Shown piece by piece: positions 51,710-63,875 of a DNA stretch of 64,000 nucleotides; position 1 is the stretch's first letter; every line of letters starts with the position of its first letter. Source of the DNA: Lepidostoma basale (taxonomy: Eukaryota; Arthropoda; Insecta; Trichoptera; Lepidostomatidae); assembly GCA_022606425.2 (NCBI GenBank), contig JAHDVF020000047.1, forward strand, positions 868,001 to 932,000, given 5' to 3'. A program made the position numbers and the translations under genes. The notes under the pieces are model-generated. The model was not told where the DNA came from, did no database searches, and saw only the letters and a program-made list of their open reading frames with translations.

Positions 51710-54658
51710 CACAGTGGGGCCAAAATATGAAAACGTGTCATTAACTCATAGAAGCTATATATATAGCTATAAATCAAAGGATTTAATGTAATAAGGTAGG
51801 TTAATGAAAATAAGAGACAATGTCATGAATATTATAACACTTTATTTTTCCAATAACAATGAAATATGTGTCAAATACTGTCTTATTTTTATATGCTCGT
51901 TAAAGTCATTTTTTATTATTTTTAATAACGTAAAATGCAGCTTAGTTTTACATAATATATACGTTTCTTGAAAGAACGTCGATTTTACCCTTCATAAATA
52001 CACACCAATATTTTTTTTACTCGTTATCAGATATTTCTGAGACACCATCATTGTCATCGGATTCATCATTTTCGCTTTGGCTGGAGGACCCTGTAGATGG
52101 AGGTATTATCAGATCCAAAACGTCTTTGGGGAATCTAGTTAGTTTCTCTTTCGGTAATTTCCTCTTACTAGTTATTAAAGGATCTGATGAGAGTAAAAGA
52201 AAATTTAAAATATCCGTGTTTGAATTCGTTCTGCTGGATTTCCTCGAGTGGTACTCCCTAAACTTTTTAAAATCTTTGTTACGTGCTTCCTGCGCTTCTT
52301 CGGTTAATTGACCTATCGGCAATATTGACGTTTTATTATTTCAGGTCCGTGTATTAAATATTCGTGAAGTGTGGGTGGCATATTACACCACGGATATTTT
52401 TCTTCAAAATATCTGGCTGTATGTAACGCATACTCCCGGTATTTTTCCACACTAATTTCATGACCACATAATATAACTATTAAAATGGCGTGCATTTTTC
52501 TTATTAATTCTACATCTAAATTGGTTATTTCTGCAGATACCTCTGCATTTAAAAAAAAACGTCTGGCGGTATTTCCATCGTTTGTGTTACCAAAGCCCGG
52601 CTTGGTTTGTCCACGATCAAACCTAGTTTTTCTTTGAACTGAGCTTGAATTTTTTTCTTCAACGATTTTCTTGTCTGTCCCTCGAGCTTTTATAGGCAGT
52701 TTGTACGTCAAATGGAGAAGAAACTAAAAAAAGCGTATCCATCCGTGCAAGTCCGAAATGCCGAATTCTAAATTTTCTGTTTTTATTTATTTTGTTAGCA
52801 ATGCATCTATATAATTCAATTCTTTAGATGTGGCACCACGTATGTAACATTTTTGGGTAGAAGAAGTATGTGTGATAGCATTACATACTTTGCCATCAAT
52901 CATTGCGAATATTAAATGATGTTTGATTACGATAACGCGCCCATCTAGTCTGACTATGGTTGTGGTAATATTTTTTATTTCTTCATCTACCCTTCGTTTC
53001 TCTTCCAAAGGTACTGCTGTGCATTCCTTAATAAATTCTATTTTCAGAGGTCTGCAATACCTCGTTGAACCAGGTCTTGGATTTTGCCAAATAATTTTGG
53101 CACCAGACACTAGGCGTAAGGGGGCAAATGATGTGATAAAACCGCTGCATCATCGGCATCTGCGTCAAAAAAAGCCTGTTTATGTGAACTGTGCCCCGAA
53201 CTTCCATCAACTCCCCATTTGGAATATAATATCATATTATTTAATTCTTTGGGTTTGAGTGTAAAAACAACATCTTGATGGGTGATAATTAAACGCTCAA
53301 TCGTGAGATTAAGCATGATCTGCAAATCAACATATACCAAAGTATCCGTGACATGTATATTTTCTGGCTCTGGATAACATCGTCTTTTTTAGGCCTGTAC
53401 AGTTTTATACGAAGGATATAAGTTTTTAGATTTCAACTTAATAGCGTTATACTGATGTGGAGGCAAGTCCGCTTCTATTAAAAGTGCTAAAGCATCTTCT
53501 GCTGACATGAACACGTTTCCAAAAGACTCCCTGGAAGTTTGATGAGATTTACCTGAACCTGTTGGAACAGATAAAAAAACCTCGAACCAACTTTGAGGCA
53601 TCTGCCTGTCATGCAGCTCTAAGTTCCATTTGTGTTGCGTAGAGTAAGTCTGGCAGAGATGCAGAATTCCTCAGATTAACCGTATTTTGCCGCTTCACCC
53701 TTTCTGTACTCTCCTCAAAAGGAATCATCGGACGACCGCCACATGTTTTTGTAGCGCGAATGAAAGAAACGGATGTATAAAGCCACCTTTTATTAACATC
53801 GAGAAATCTTTCTTTCATCCAGTGAGCTGATTCCCATCATGATTTATAATCAAATTTAAACCGAATAAATTTTTTAACACACGTAACACTTTTTCCTAAC
53901 TCATCAACACACCCTGTCCGTTTTATGATTTCTTTTTGCAGGAAATCAATCTGATCCTCCAATTTTTCTTTAAAGAAACTCTTCATAAGCGTTATTAATT
54001 GATGATTTGTCATGAACAAAGTGCTGGAGCTGGTACCTAGGTATGCGAGAAAAGGAAAAACAGAATAAGATACAAAATTGGTGTATTTTTTTTTTTCATT
54101 TTTGGTTATTCGAAATGTGCTGTTATTATAAAAAAGTGCAAAAAGTGGCAAAAAATAACATCATATCAATAAAGTACAACAATTACTTATTATAAATCAA
54201 TTAAAATACTTGCGGAATTCATCGGGATTCTATACTAAATCTCTAAATGTTTTTTTAATATTACAAAAACCTCTGTATCATTTTAATGCGAAATCGGTTT
54301 AATTTTTTTACATTTAAAACAAGCCGTAATTACAATTAATTTAACTCGAAAAAGAGGATACATACCTGACGTGTAAGGTTCCATACTAAAACTTTAATTT
54401 TTTTATCAATAATACAACTAAAGAAATGTTAGAAACTAGGTGTTGCGCTGACTTGAAATAACGGACGTGTAACCTCTACGAGTAATCGGCTCCGATTGAG
54501 GGGTGCTAGAGCAAACGTGTCACAGTCTAGCTTGTCTATCTGCTCGTGATCATATGCTAAATATATCTGAGTCATCATGTAATAACAAAGCGTTTAATGA
54601 ATCATAATTTTTATTTTTTGGGTTATTGTATGAGAAATCTGAATCCTGCCCCATTGTG
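51710..54658 (-). mobile_element. Transib-family DNA transposon (RAG1-related), complete ends, decayed transposase
   Basis: 2949 bp. Left end CACAGTGGGGCCAAAATATG at 51710; right end, read inward from 54658, CACAATGGGGCAGGATTCAG. The first 11 bases agree except one (CACARTGGGGC). A 5-bp target duplication TGACG flanks it (51705-51709 and 54659-54663). Transib elements have about 3 kb length, CACWRTG-type ends and 5-bp GC-rich duplications (family knowledge), and their ends resemble the RAG recombination-signal heptamer CACAGTG. The left end here equals that heptamer exactly. The transposase lies on the minus strand and is broken. Confidence 0.85.
52017..54151 (-). pseudogene. Transib/RAG1-like transposase, multiply frameshifted
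   Basis: About 700 codons in at least six frame-shifted segments on the minus strand, ending in a natural stop at 52017 after an acidic tail (ESDDNDGVSEISDNE). In order: an N-terminal region (54151-53837); NKRWLYTSVSF (53780); DGSSGHSSHKQAF (about 53210), a DG.G.S motif placed like the first catalytic Asp of RAG1; IIWQNPRPGSTRYCRPLKI (53085), resembling the EPKPNS..CKPL region of RAG1; DGKVCNAI...STQKCYIRGA (52890), the zinc-binding-like CYxCxA block with one Cys lost to Arg; FGISDLHGWIRFF (52750); NDGNTARRFF (52590); and LPIGQLTEEAQEARNK (52320), placed like the RAG1 catalytic Glu region. Assignment to Transib is by motif order and element ends. Non-functional as it stands. Confidence 0.75.
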
Positions 54659-54705
54659 TGACGTTAAATATATCCATTACCTGTTATTGCGTACCCTTTA
54701 GGTAC

Positions 54706-54942
<237 letters not shown>

Positions 54943-55552
54943 TACATACATACATATACATATACATGTATATATATATATAATACATATACATATACAT
55001 ATGCGTATGCATGTACGTATGTAATATGGCATGTAATAATAATAATATGTGTAATATGTACGTATGTAATATGTATGTATGTATGTATGTAATAATAATA
55101 ATGTAATATGGAGGCCAATAATAATATGTATGTAATAATAATAATATGTAATAATAATAATAGCAATAATAATATGTATGTATGTATGTAATATGTATGT
55201 ATGTATAATATGTAATAATAATATGTAATGTATGTATCTTAATATGTAACTAACAGCAATGGCCAATAATGGCTTGTATGTATCATATGTAATAATAATA
55301 ATAATAATATGTGTTTATGTAATAATAATATGTATGTAATATGTAATAATATGTGTAATATATGTATATATATATATATATATGTATGTATGTAATGTAA
55401 TGTGTAATGTGTAATGACATGTCTTCATATCTTCTTCTTTAACAATAATGTAACTCTTAATGTATATAATGTATGTAATAATGGCAATGTATGTGGCATG
55501 TATGTGTGTATGTATGTATGTATGTATGTATGTGTATATATATATATATATA
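54943..55552. repeat. Compound GTAT / AAT / ATGT low-complexity array
   Basis: Runs of ACATATAC, TATGTATGTATG, AATAATAATATG and TAATATGTAATA alternate. GTATGTATGTATGTATGTAT at 55510-55530 is the longest pure block. No gene. Confidence 0.9.
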
Positions 55553-56620
<1,068 letters not shown>

Positions 56621-56624
56621 CACT

Positions 56625-56760
56625 TGATTAATTTGGTTATGTCATATTTTCTTCGGTCTACTTCGACTCCGTACACATTTTACATCGTTAACGTATGCTT
56701 TTTTAACCATTCTTTCTCCATCCATGCTCTCCGTTTGTCCGAACTAACGCACCGAATTAA
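56625..56760 (-). mobile_element. GTTA-type LINE fragment (13685 subfamily)
   Basis: Antisense of RRPRKTW..QINQV (TTTTCTTCGGTCTACTTCGA) and ERRAWMEKEWLKK (TTTTAACCATTCTTTCTCCA), close to 13870-13970. Both ends missing. Confidence 0.55.
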
Positions 56761-56767
56761 AATTAAA

Positions 56768-56910
56768 ACAAATAATAACGTCTATTTTCTAGAAGTTTTA
56801 TTACATTGTAGTTAATGGAAATGACATGTTTCGCCTTTCTTAGAGATTCGATAAAGGCGAAACATGTCACTCTCATAAACTTTAATAAAACATCTAGAAA
56901 ACATTTATGA
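56768..56910. repeat. Family B foldback pair, short loop
   Basis: GTCTATTTTCTAGAAGTTTT, ATGACATGTTTCGCCTTTC left; AAAGGCGAAACATGTCACTC, AATAAAACATCTAGAAAACA right. The centre is only about 15 bases and the CUGAUGA half of each core is lost, leaving GAAACATGTC on both strands. Confidence 0.55.
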
Positions 56911-57590
56911 ACTACGTTTGTAAATATTAATTAAGCACTTTATTTGTGGTGTTGCATTTGTACACCACATACTCGTATAAAGAGAATGACAACTACCGAA
57001 GTGTTCTACATCAAGGTTACAAAACACGCCGTTTTATTATCTTGATGAAGCACCATAAACAGAATATACGTACGAGTATAAGTGTTTTAATTCATTAAAA
57101 ATATATCGTATTACTTTAAAGTATTTTTTTTGGGATTCGAAAAGACGGAGTCGTATTTGTTTACTACCGCAATCAAAATAAAACCCCGAACCGTCTCTGT
57201 CCTCCACTAAATTCTTTGCTTCTATTCGTCTCGTTTATAATTATTACCCTCGTTTAGTCAGTGAATTTACGATGGCCAATAGTTTAATCAATCAAATGCA
57301 CTTCGTTTCGTCTATTTAGTGAGCTCTCCACTCGAGATTCAAGCTTCAATACATTTCGTGAGTTATTTGAGTTGGCTATTATAATTTGCACCGAGCTTAA
57401 GTAGGGTAGACTGAGGTCATAAGGAGCATTGAACATATTGGATTTAAGATATTTCGACATGCATTATACATTTTATTATTTCGTCTTTTCATTGTTTACT
57501 CAACTATTTCCAAACCGGACTAATATGATAGTAGGTACGTAGTTCGAAAAAATAGTTTTATCCAAAAATGCTGAATTTAATGTTGTTTAA
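56911..57590. other. Spacer, no assignable gene
   Basis: AT-rich. 57180-57400 is slightly GC-richer without a recognised pattern. Confidence 0.35.
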
Positions 57591-57593
57591 TTT

Positions 57594-57825
57594 GACGACC
57601 TTCGTGGCAGAGCAAACCAGCGATGGCAGTGTGATTGTCACACTGTCTTTGGTCCGGTGTAGAATTCACGTGGCAATAAAATGGCGATAGATTAGCTACC
57701 CATCACATGTCACGAGAAATCAATAGCTTAAAAGTTATATATAGTAATTGTGTTCAAATAAATAAAGCGACGGGAAACTACCACATTAAAAGCCCAAGTG
57801 GTATCCCAAGAACCAGCAAAAATAT
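57594..57825 (+). mobile_element. tRNA-SINE copy lacking the internal promoter
   Basis: GACGACCTTCGTGGCAGAGC joins directly to AAACCAGCGATGGCAGTGTG, so the A-box end through the B box (about 35-40 bases) is deleted. The body and the CCACATTAAAAGCCCAAGTG ending are intact. Same subfamily as 21650. Confidence 0.8.
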
Positions 57826-58021
57826 TTCACTCTGTAAACCAATCCTCTTGGATTGAAACTAGCGAAGCGTGAAGAATTAAATTTGAAATATATTTTATAC
57901 GTAAAATAGATTGGTAATACGTAATAAATAAATTTTCGCCTCATTTGTGTGGTAACTAAAAATATATATATATTTAAGAAGTATACAACCAAAAAGTATA
58001 AATTTTACAAAGTGTGCAGAA

Positions 58022-58372
58022 GTTAAATCGAATCAAATCAAATCAAATCAGTTTATTTCATCAATAGACATTACAAAATCAAGGTTTAAGGCATCTGTTG
58101 AGAACAGGTAAAATAATATTGTATATACTCGTAGTATACCACCAGAAACGCATGAGAGATGGTTCAACATTAGGAAGACAGGGTACTACTAAAAATCAAG
58201 AGTGTTTGCCTTCTGAACGTAATTTTACTAATATGAAAGACGTCGATCTCCTATGAGACCGCGTTCAGCAGATTCCCACCGGTGTCACCAGAGGCAGGTT
58301 GGTTCTGGCGGCCGGTTGGTAAAACAATCTATGCTGCCGCTGTTGGAGATATCTATCAGTGACAAAAAGCCG
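58022..58372 (-). pseudogene. TTTGA-tailed LINE 3' end
   Basis: AATCAAATCAAATCAAATCA tail, 3' UTR, then antisense of the ORF2 end (FHISEST..., NLPLVTPVG, RLFYQPAART). 5'-truncated. Small deletion in the LLNAV region. Confidence 0.7.
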
Positions 58373-58740
58373 ACACAAAAATATGATTTTTCATTTATTA
58401 AGTTGAAATCGTAATAAGTTTGTAAGTTTTTTTTTTCTTGATACTTCTCGTACATCTGATCCGATTCACCCCGGTTTGCCCTACCCATCTACTTTACTAT
58501 TGAATTGGCGACCGCAGAGGACTGGAGCATAGCATTTTATTTTAGTGGCGAAGCAAAAAGTCTACTCGTATCTGGCATAGAGATGGGAGGATCAAGTACC
58601 CAACCGTTTTATGCAACTTCTCTCTTGACAATGTCCAGTGACTTGTGCAAATAGGAGTATAAGAATTTGTTTAACTATGAATGAAAATATACAGTATGAT
58701 TTTATTAACGTTTGTCGTAACACCAATACGTATTTAATAT
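58373..58740. other. Spacer, no gene seen
   Basis: A 67-codon minus-strand frame overlapping the LINE junction (58285-58488) is a chance frame. Confidence 0.4.
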
Positions 58741-58744
58741 ATAA

Positions 58745-59225
58745 TGCATAAATGTATGATCTTCTGATTGTAGATCTTGCGATCTGTTTATGCAGGATAT
58801 CAACTTTCTTCCTGTGATGAAGACGACCAGCCGTGATCGTCCTGGTGGTCGACGGTCCTCTGGAGTCTCGTGCATCACGATCTTAGGAATTCTAGCTGGA
58901 TCCATTCTCTCGATGTGGTCCCTCCAGAATCGCCTTTTCTGCCTACTCCATCTCACTATGTCTTCAATTTTGCAGAATTTTCGAATTTATTCATTGGGTA
59001 TCCTATCTCTAAGGGTTCTTCTTACAATAGATCGCAATGTTCTCATTTCAGCGACTCCAACGAGATGTATGGTTCTGACAGTGTCTCCTCTTGCATCCAT
59101 TCCGTAAGTCATTATGGGCCTGATGCATGTTTTATAATTCTAACTTTACTTTCCACTAGCATATGCTTATTGTCCCAGACAGTGTCCCTTAGGCATCCGG
59201 AGATAACTGCTGCGTCTGTTTTTTA
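58745..59225 (-). pseudogene. LINE 3' fragment (RQKRRFWRDHIERM family)
   Basis: Minus strand RWSRQKRRFWRDHIERMDPA, RIPKIVMHETPEDRRPPGRS around 58870-58956, with the upstream block (NLRDRIPNE, LRTLRSIVRRTLRDRIP-like) at 58985-59045 and VSLRDTVWDNKHMLVESKVR-like at 59130-59190. This gives the longest view of this family's C-terminus. Frameshifted. Confidence 0.6.
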
Positions 59226-59590
59226 ACTTAATTATATATAGTTAAAAAAACGTCGTTTTATTTCATTATTATCATTATACGAGTATATGTTAGATCGCTG
59301 CAACAAGATGTATGGTAATTTTAATATTTTTTATACGACGCATAGTGCGTATCATTAATTTTTGTTTCTTTGCAATTTTATAGTAACCCATGTTTAAATA
59401 AATGCTTTTATTAAAACAATTCAACTTAAATAAATATATTATATAAACAACGTGGGATTATACAGCTTTGTATAGTTTGCGGTTGAAAAATAACGTTTGT
59501 ATGAAACGGCAGTTCCCATTGTCAGAATTATTCAAACTGGTCGTGGTTATCTACCAAACTATATACGAGTTTTTCTAAGTTATTTAATGC
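59226..59590. other. AT-rich spacer, no gene seen
   Basis: AAAAAAACGTCGTTTTATTT at 59246 resembles a family D arm. Otherwise unassigned. Confidence 0.35.
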
Positions 59591-59594
59591 CAAT

Positions 59595-59750
59595 GAAAAC
59601 GTCTGTTTTCTAGGCGTCTTACTATATTTTACTATATTCAAAGTCTCCCACGACTCCGTACTTCATTCACACCGTTTACGTATACTTTCTTAAATATTCT
59701 TCCTTCATTCGTTTGTTTCATTTGTCCAAATCAACGCAGTGATCCTTAAG
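59595..59750 (-). mobile_element. Family B arm piece and GTTA-LINE fragment
   Basis: AAAACGTCTGTTTTCTAGGC (family B tail) is followed by antisense GTTA-LINE blocks CTCCCACGACTCCGTACTTC and CCAAATCAACGCAGTGATCC. Both truncated. Confidence 0.5.
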
Positions 59751-60405
59751 GCCTTAAGGTTAAACACACATAAAGACTGAAAGTGAATATTTGTTTATGT
59801 AAAAACTCCTGAATTTCCGGAGCGCTGTAAAAATCATATATTAATTTCAAAAATACCTTCTCAAATAATAGACAATAATTGATGAATTTATAAACCCCAT
59901 TAAGGCTGTGGCTTTCACCGCCCCATCCTTTATATATACATGTTTACTCTTTCATAGACCTTTAAAATGGATTGAATCGGTCTTCCCTCACCCCACATCC
60001 ATTTTCCCGGGAAACACTTCTGATGGAGACTAATGTATGATACAATATGAAACACTTAAAATCTTTTTATTACACTTTTCCTCCTTTTTGCTTTCATGAA
60101 ACGAGGTGTTTTCGACCCATGTTTATAGACCATAAAACCGTTGTTTTTAGATACAATATAAATCATTGTTATTTGCTTTACTTGAACGTATTTTCTTTTA
60201 TTGTTTAATTATTTATTTATTTATCAATGGTAACTCACAACGATATCAATAACACATGTAAGGGGGAAAACACCTAAAGTAAGGCTATTTACATGCTACC
60301 ACAAATACAATATAAATTAATAGAATAGTTAACAGACGATAGTATGAAACGAAATTGATTTTTAACTAAGGCAAATTGTGATTAAACTAATTATTTAATA
60401 ATTAA
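59751..60405. other. AT-rich spacer, no gene seen
   Basis: No coding or repeat match recognised. Confidence 0.4.
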
Positions 60406-60409
60406 AATA

Positions 60410-60885
60410 TTAATGGTGTTCTTGTATGGAAGCGAGGCATTGAACTGGCAAAAGAAGTAGAATAAATGCGTTAGAAATGAGATCTCTTAGACGAATGGGT
60501 GAATACTCTGTGTATGATAGAGTGTCGAATGAAAATATAAGAAATGAATGGTGTAAAGGTGTTATGAAAAAAATAATGAAAGGATCATTAAGTTGGTTTG
60601 GACGCTTGGAAAGAATGAATGAAGAAAGAACGGTAAAAAAACTGTATGTTAATGATGTAAATGGAACTAGAAATAGAGGAAGACCGAGAAAAACGTGGCA
60701 CGATCAAATATTGAATGTCGGCCACATCAGAGTCAGAGCAATCGACGCGCATGCATGAAACGATTTATGAATGTTGAGGAAGCAATTGAAATATGTCGGG
60801 AAAGAAAAGTGTGGCAGTCCATTATTTCTGATTACTCCTTCGGAGAGACGGCGTGATGGTTAGTTAGTTAGTTAGTTAAAAATAA
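60410..60885 (+). pseudogene. GTTA-LINE reverse transcriptase C-terminus
   Basis: A 93-codon frame (60477-60758): MRSLRRMGEYSVYDRVSNEN, IMKGSLSWFGRLERMNEERT, VKKLYVNDVNGTRNRGRPRK, TWHDQI, then a shift before the RRACMKRFMNVEEAIEICRE block, and the tail GGTTAGTTAGTTAGTTAGTT. Upstream NGVLVWKRGIELAKEV-like remnants carry deletions. Young copy. Confidence 0.75.
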
Positions 60886-60899
60886 TAATAAGAGTGGAA

Positions 60900-61178
60900 G
60901 TAAACATATTGAATGAATGAAGAAAGAATTATAAAGAAAGTATATTTAAAGTACCTAAACGGAACAAGAACGAGGAAGACTGAAGAAAACGCGGCGCGAT
61001 GAAATTGAACAAAAATTAAATGTCGGTCACGCGAGTAGTCACAGTGGAAGAAATCAACGTGCGTGGATTACACGATGTCTTAATATTGAGGTAGAGAGAG
61101 AAGTATGTCAGGAAATAACATTTTGGCGGTTCATTATTTCTACCTTCCCCTCTGCGGAGACGGCGTGATGGCTAGTTA
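60900..61178 (+). mobile_element. GTTA-LINE 3' fragment, tandem to the previous copy
   Basis: MNEERIIKKVYLKYLNGTRT, RKTEENAARWN-like, RNQRAWITRCLNIEVEREVC and the tail GGCTAGTTAGTTAG. Lies directly after the tail of the 60410 copy in the same orientation, diverged from it. Confidence 0.65.
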
Positions 61179-61674
61179 GTTAGATATTTTATTTAACAAA
61201 TAATTTTCAGTAACAGATATTGGGGCACTGAAACGACACAAAGTCGGCCAAAACTTCCACCACGATGACAAGAGAAAGAAGAGATAAAAGTATATTTAAG
61301 CGCCACCTTTGCGAAAAATAGAGTTCACTTTTCATTGATATGAAGAAGAAGAATATCAAGATATTTATTTTATCATACGCATAACTAGATTCATGAATAT
61401 GGTAAAAATACTGTACAAAGAAATCTTTCGCAGAGCTTTTCTTCGAAAACTTTTGTAGAAACCTTGGATTCCACGAGACTTAGGTTGAGAAACAAGTGGT
61501 TAGTTGTTCAACTTTGGCCCACTGGAAAACTTTTAATGCCGATGAACCCATACACAACTTGATCTTAGAAAATACAGTTCCATGGCTTTCTATTTCGTTT
61601 CCGATTGGGAAGAGATACACTTTTGGGATTTCCGTTTTTTTTTTTTAATTCATTTTCATCTTAAATGGCTAATA
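61179..61674. other. Spacer, no gene seen
   Basis: AACGACACAAAGTCGGCCAA at 61231 recurs at 32880 together with CTTCCACCACGATGACAAG/CCTCCACCACAGTGGCAAAG, so both are copies of an unidentified repeat. Confidence 0.4.
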
Positions 61675-62971
61675 TTAGGTCCTTACATATGAAATTGGCG
61701 TTTTGTATGGGAGGAACATAAAGTTGATTTTTTTTAAATATAATATATTTATTTAATCAAAGTATGTACCATTGCTATCTATGCACTTTTGCCATCTCAT
61801 AGGTAGTTCATCGATCCCTTTACTAAAAAAAACATTCGGACGGGAATCAATAAAATCTTTGAAGTCGGTTTGGACTGCCCCATCGGAGTTGAATTTTTCC
61901 CTTGCAAGAAGTTATCCAAATTTCGAAAAAAATAGTAATCTGTTGGGGCAAGGTCCGGAGAGTACGGTGGATGTCTTAGACATTTCAATTGAAGCTCTTC
62001 TAATTTGGTAGCCGTCTGTTGTGCAGTGTGTGGTCTAGCGTTATCATGAAGCAGCAGTGGCCTAGAGCGATTAACCAGCCTCGGTTGTTTAGCAGCTAGC
62101 TTTTCCATCATGGTTTGCAGTTGCTGACAATAGACATCTGCCGTAATCGTCTGGCCAGATTTAAGAAAGCTGTAGTGAACGACACCAGCACTAGTCCACC
62201 AAACGCTCACAAGTAACTTTTTTGGAGTCAATTTTCGCTTGGGGCATGGTTTGGCTGGTTCGGCAGGGTTCAGCCATTGCGATGAGCGCTTCCGATTATC
62301 ATACAGGATCCACTTTTTATCACAGGTAAATGATTCGATTCAAAATCCCTTCATTATTGTGCCGATTGAGTAATGCAACGCAGCAGTCAACGCGTGTTTG
62401 TTGATTTGCTTCACTCAATTCGTGAGGTACCCACCTTTCAAGCTTTTTCACCTTCCCAATTTGCTTCAAGTGGATTAAAACAGTTTTATCACTAACACCG
62501 CAGCCTGCAGCTAACTCGGACGTGGTTTGCGATGGATCCGCTTCCTCAATAGCCTTCAATTCTTCATTATCAACTTTGGTCTCCGGCCGTCCACGGGGCT
62601 TGTTCTGCAGGTCGAAATTTCCAGAACGAAAACGTTGGAACCAAAAACGCATTGTGTTTTCTTTTGCGGCACCGTCGCCATACACATCATTAATCTTTCG
62701 AGCCGTTTCTGCAGCACTGGTGCCACGGTGGAACTCGTACTCGTAAATAACGCGATATTTCAAGTTTTCCATTTTGTAAACTGAGTGACGCGTCATGACG
62801 CAAAGAAAAAAAACAATTGAGGAAAAAACAAATGAATTATAATTTTCGAAACACAAATACTTGAGTAAATAGCTGTATAAATTTGAATTTGGAATTCCTA
62901 ACCAAAGAGAAGATATTTGAGATCAAAGTTGCCAGTACGGCAAAACGCCAATTTCATATGTAAGGACCTAA
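61675..62971 (-). mobile_element. Mariner-like element, full length
   Basis: 1297 bp with perfect 31-bp terminal inverted repeats (61675-61705 and 62941-62971, starting TTAGGTCCTTACATATGAAA) and TA on both sides (61673-61674 and 62972-62973), the mariner target duplication. Ends and transposase are of the cecropia/Hsmar1-like type (recognised by similarity to the SETMAR transposase domain). Carries a frameshifted transposase. Confidence 0.92.
61745..62778 (-). pseudogene. Mariner transposase, two frameshifts
   Basis: Starts at ATG 62772 (MENLKYRVIYEYEFHRGTSA). The N-terminal paired-type DNA-binding region has two helix-turn-helix parts (ETARKINDVYGDG and TTSELAAGCGVSDKTVLIHL), joined by a GRP linker (NKPRGRPE). 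A one-base insertion in the AAA at 62328-62330 breaks the frame just before the first catalytic Asp block (TCDKKWILYDN in the next frame). The second and third Asp are in HDNARPH and PTDYYFF with 34 residues between them, the DD34D signature. A one-base deletion near 61895 breaks the C-terminus; the in-frame continuation would end RWQKCIDSNGTYFD with TAA near 61746. Only these two lesions were seen. Cut-and-paste transposase in the family; inactive here. Confidence 0.88.
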
Positions 62972-63040
62972 TATTATAAGCTTTTTTCTGAAAAAATCCA
63001 CATAATTTATCCAATTATAATAAGATATTATTATGACATT
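62972..63040. other. Short spacer after mariner
   Basis: TA duplication at 62972 then AT-rich sequence. Nothing else seen. Confidence 0.4.
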
Positions 63041-63155
63041 CAATCTAACTTACTAATTTACAATCACTCCGTTGCCCCGAAGTGTTAGGCAGAATAATTG
63101 GCCACTGCACTGTTATTTTCTGACATACTCCACTCGTTTCCTCATACTTTTTTCC
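63041..63155 (-). mobile_element. GTTA-LINE 3' sliver
   Basis: AATCACTCCGTTGCCCCGAA, GTGTTAGGCAGAATAATTGG and CTGACATACTCCACTCGTTT are the decayed antisense 3' end. Confidence 0.55.
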
Positions 63156-63159
63156 TTTC

Positions 63160-63755
63160 AAACCTATGTCCCAATTACTCAATTACCGAGTCCTATACAA
63201 CGCATTGTCTCGTAGCAGACTCGAAAGTGGTTCTGTAATATGGAGTCCTCACGAGGCGAGATATTCCGTTATGCTGGAGAGGGTTCAGAAAAAATTTCTG
63301 GGGTATCTCTACATGAGGGAGTATGGTAGTTATCCGTTGCTCTATCCCACGGCATTTCTGTTAGGAATGCTTGGAAACAATTCTTTACAGCTTTGAAGAG
63401 ATGGATATATCGAGAACTCGGCCGTGTTAGAGGGTGTTGGTCTTTTTGTCCCCGATAGATTTCTCCGACAGCGACAGCACAGATTGTTTTACCTACCGGC
63501 CACCAGAACCAATCTGCCTCTGGTGACACCGGTGGGAAGAGCAATGAGTCTGCTGAACGTGGTCTCCTCGGAGATCGACGTCTTTCATATTAGTGAAGGT
63601 ACGTTCAGAAGACAAATACTCTTGACTTCAGAAAGTATCTTGTATTATATGTCGAACCATCTCTAAAGCGTTCCTGGTACTATGTTGTATTTTTATAATA
63701 TTTTCCTGTACTCAATAGATGCCTTCAAAATTTTCCTGTTTGTAATGTCCTGTTC
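63160..63755 (+). pseudogene. TTTGA-tailed LINE ORF2 C-terminus
   Basis: Plus-strand LLNYRVLYNALSRSRLESGS, VIWSPHEARYSVMLERVQKK, LYPTAFLLGMLGNNSLQL then a stop and a deletion of the THFFRLIRG block, resuming as ENSAVLEGVGLFVPDRFLRQ, RLFYLPATRTNLPLVTPVGR, EIDVFHISEGTFRRQILLTS, with MSNHL at the end. It ends in the 3' UTR without the TTTGA tail. It shows that the usual ORF2 C-terminus is a few codons longer than in the 28146 copy. Confidence 0.75.
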
Positions 63756-63875
63756 GTATTGTTAACGTATACTTTATTTATCATTGTTTCTTCATTCATG
63801 TGTCCAAATCGTAATGAACCTTTCACTTTTTTGTTCTAAATGCTTTCATTTGTGCTTCATTCTGTTTAATTTGCA
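63756..63875 (-). mobile_element. GTTA-LINE fragment
   Basis: TGTTAACGTATACTTTATTT, CATTGTTTCTTCATTCATGT, CCAAATCGTAATGAACCTTT is the antisense NVNxxxVKK / FGHMERM region. Joined directly to the preceding LINE. Confidence 0.5.

Noticed and set aside
54508..54530. CACAGTC at about 54520 considered as the Transib right end
   Set aside because: It is in the wrong orientation and has no TGACG duplication. The inverted CCATTGTG at 54651-54658 followed by TGACG fits instead.
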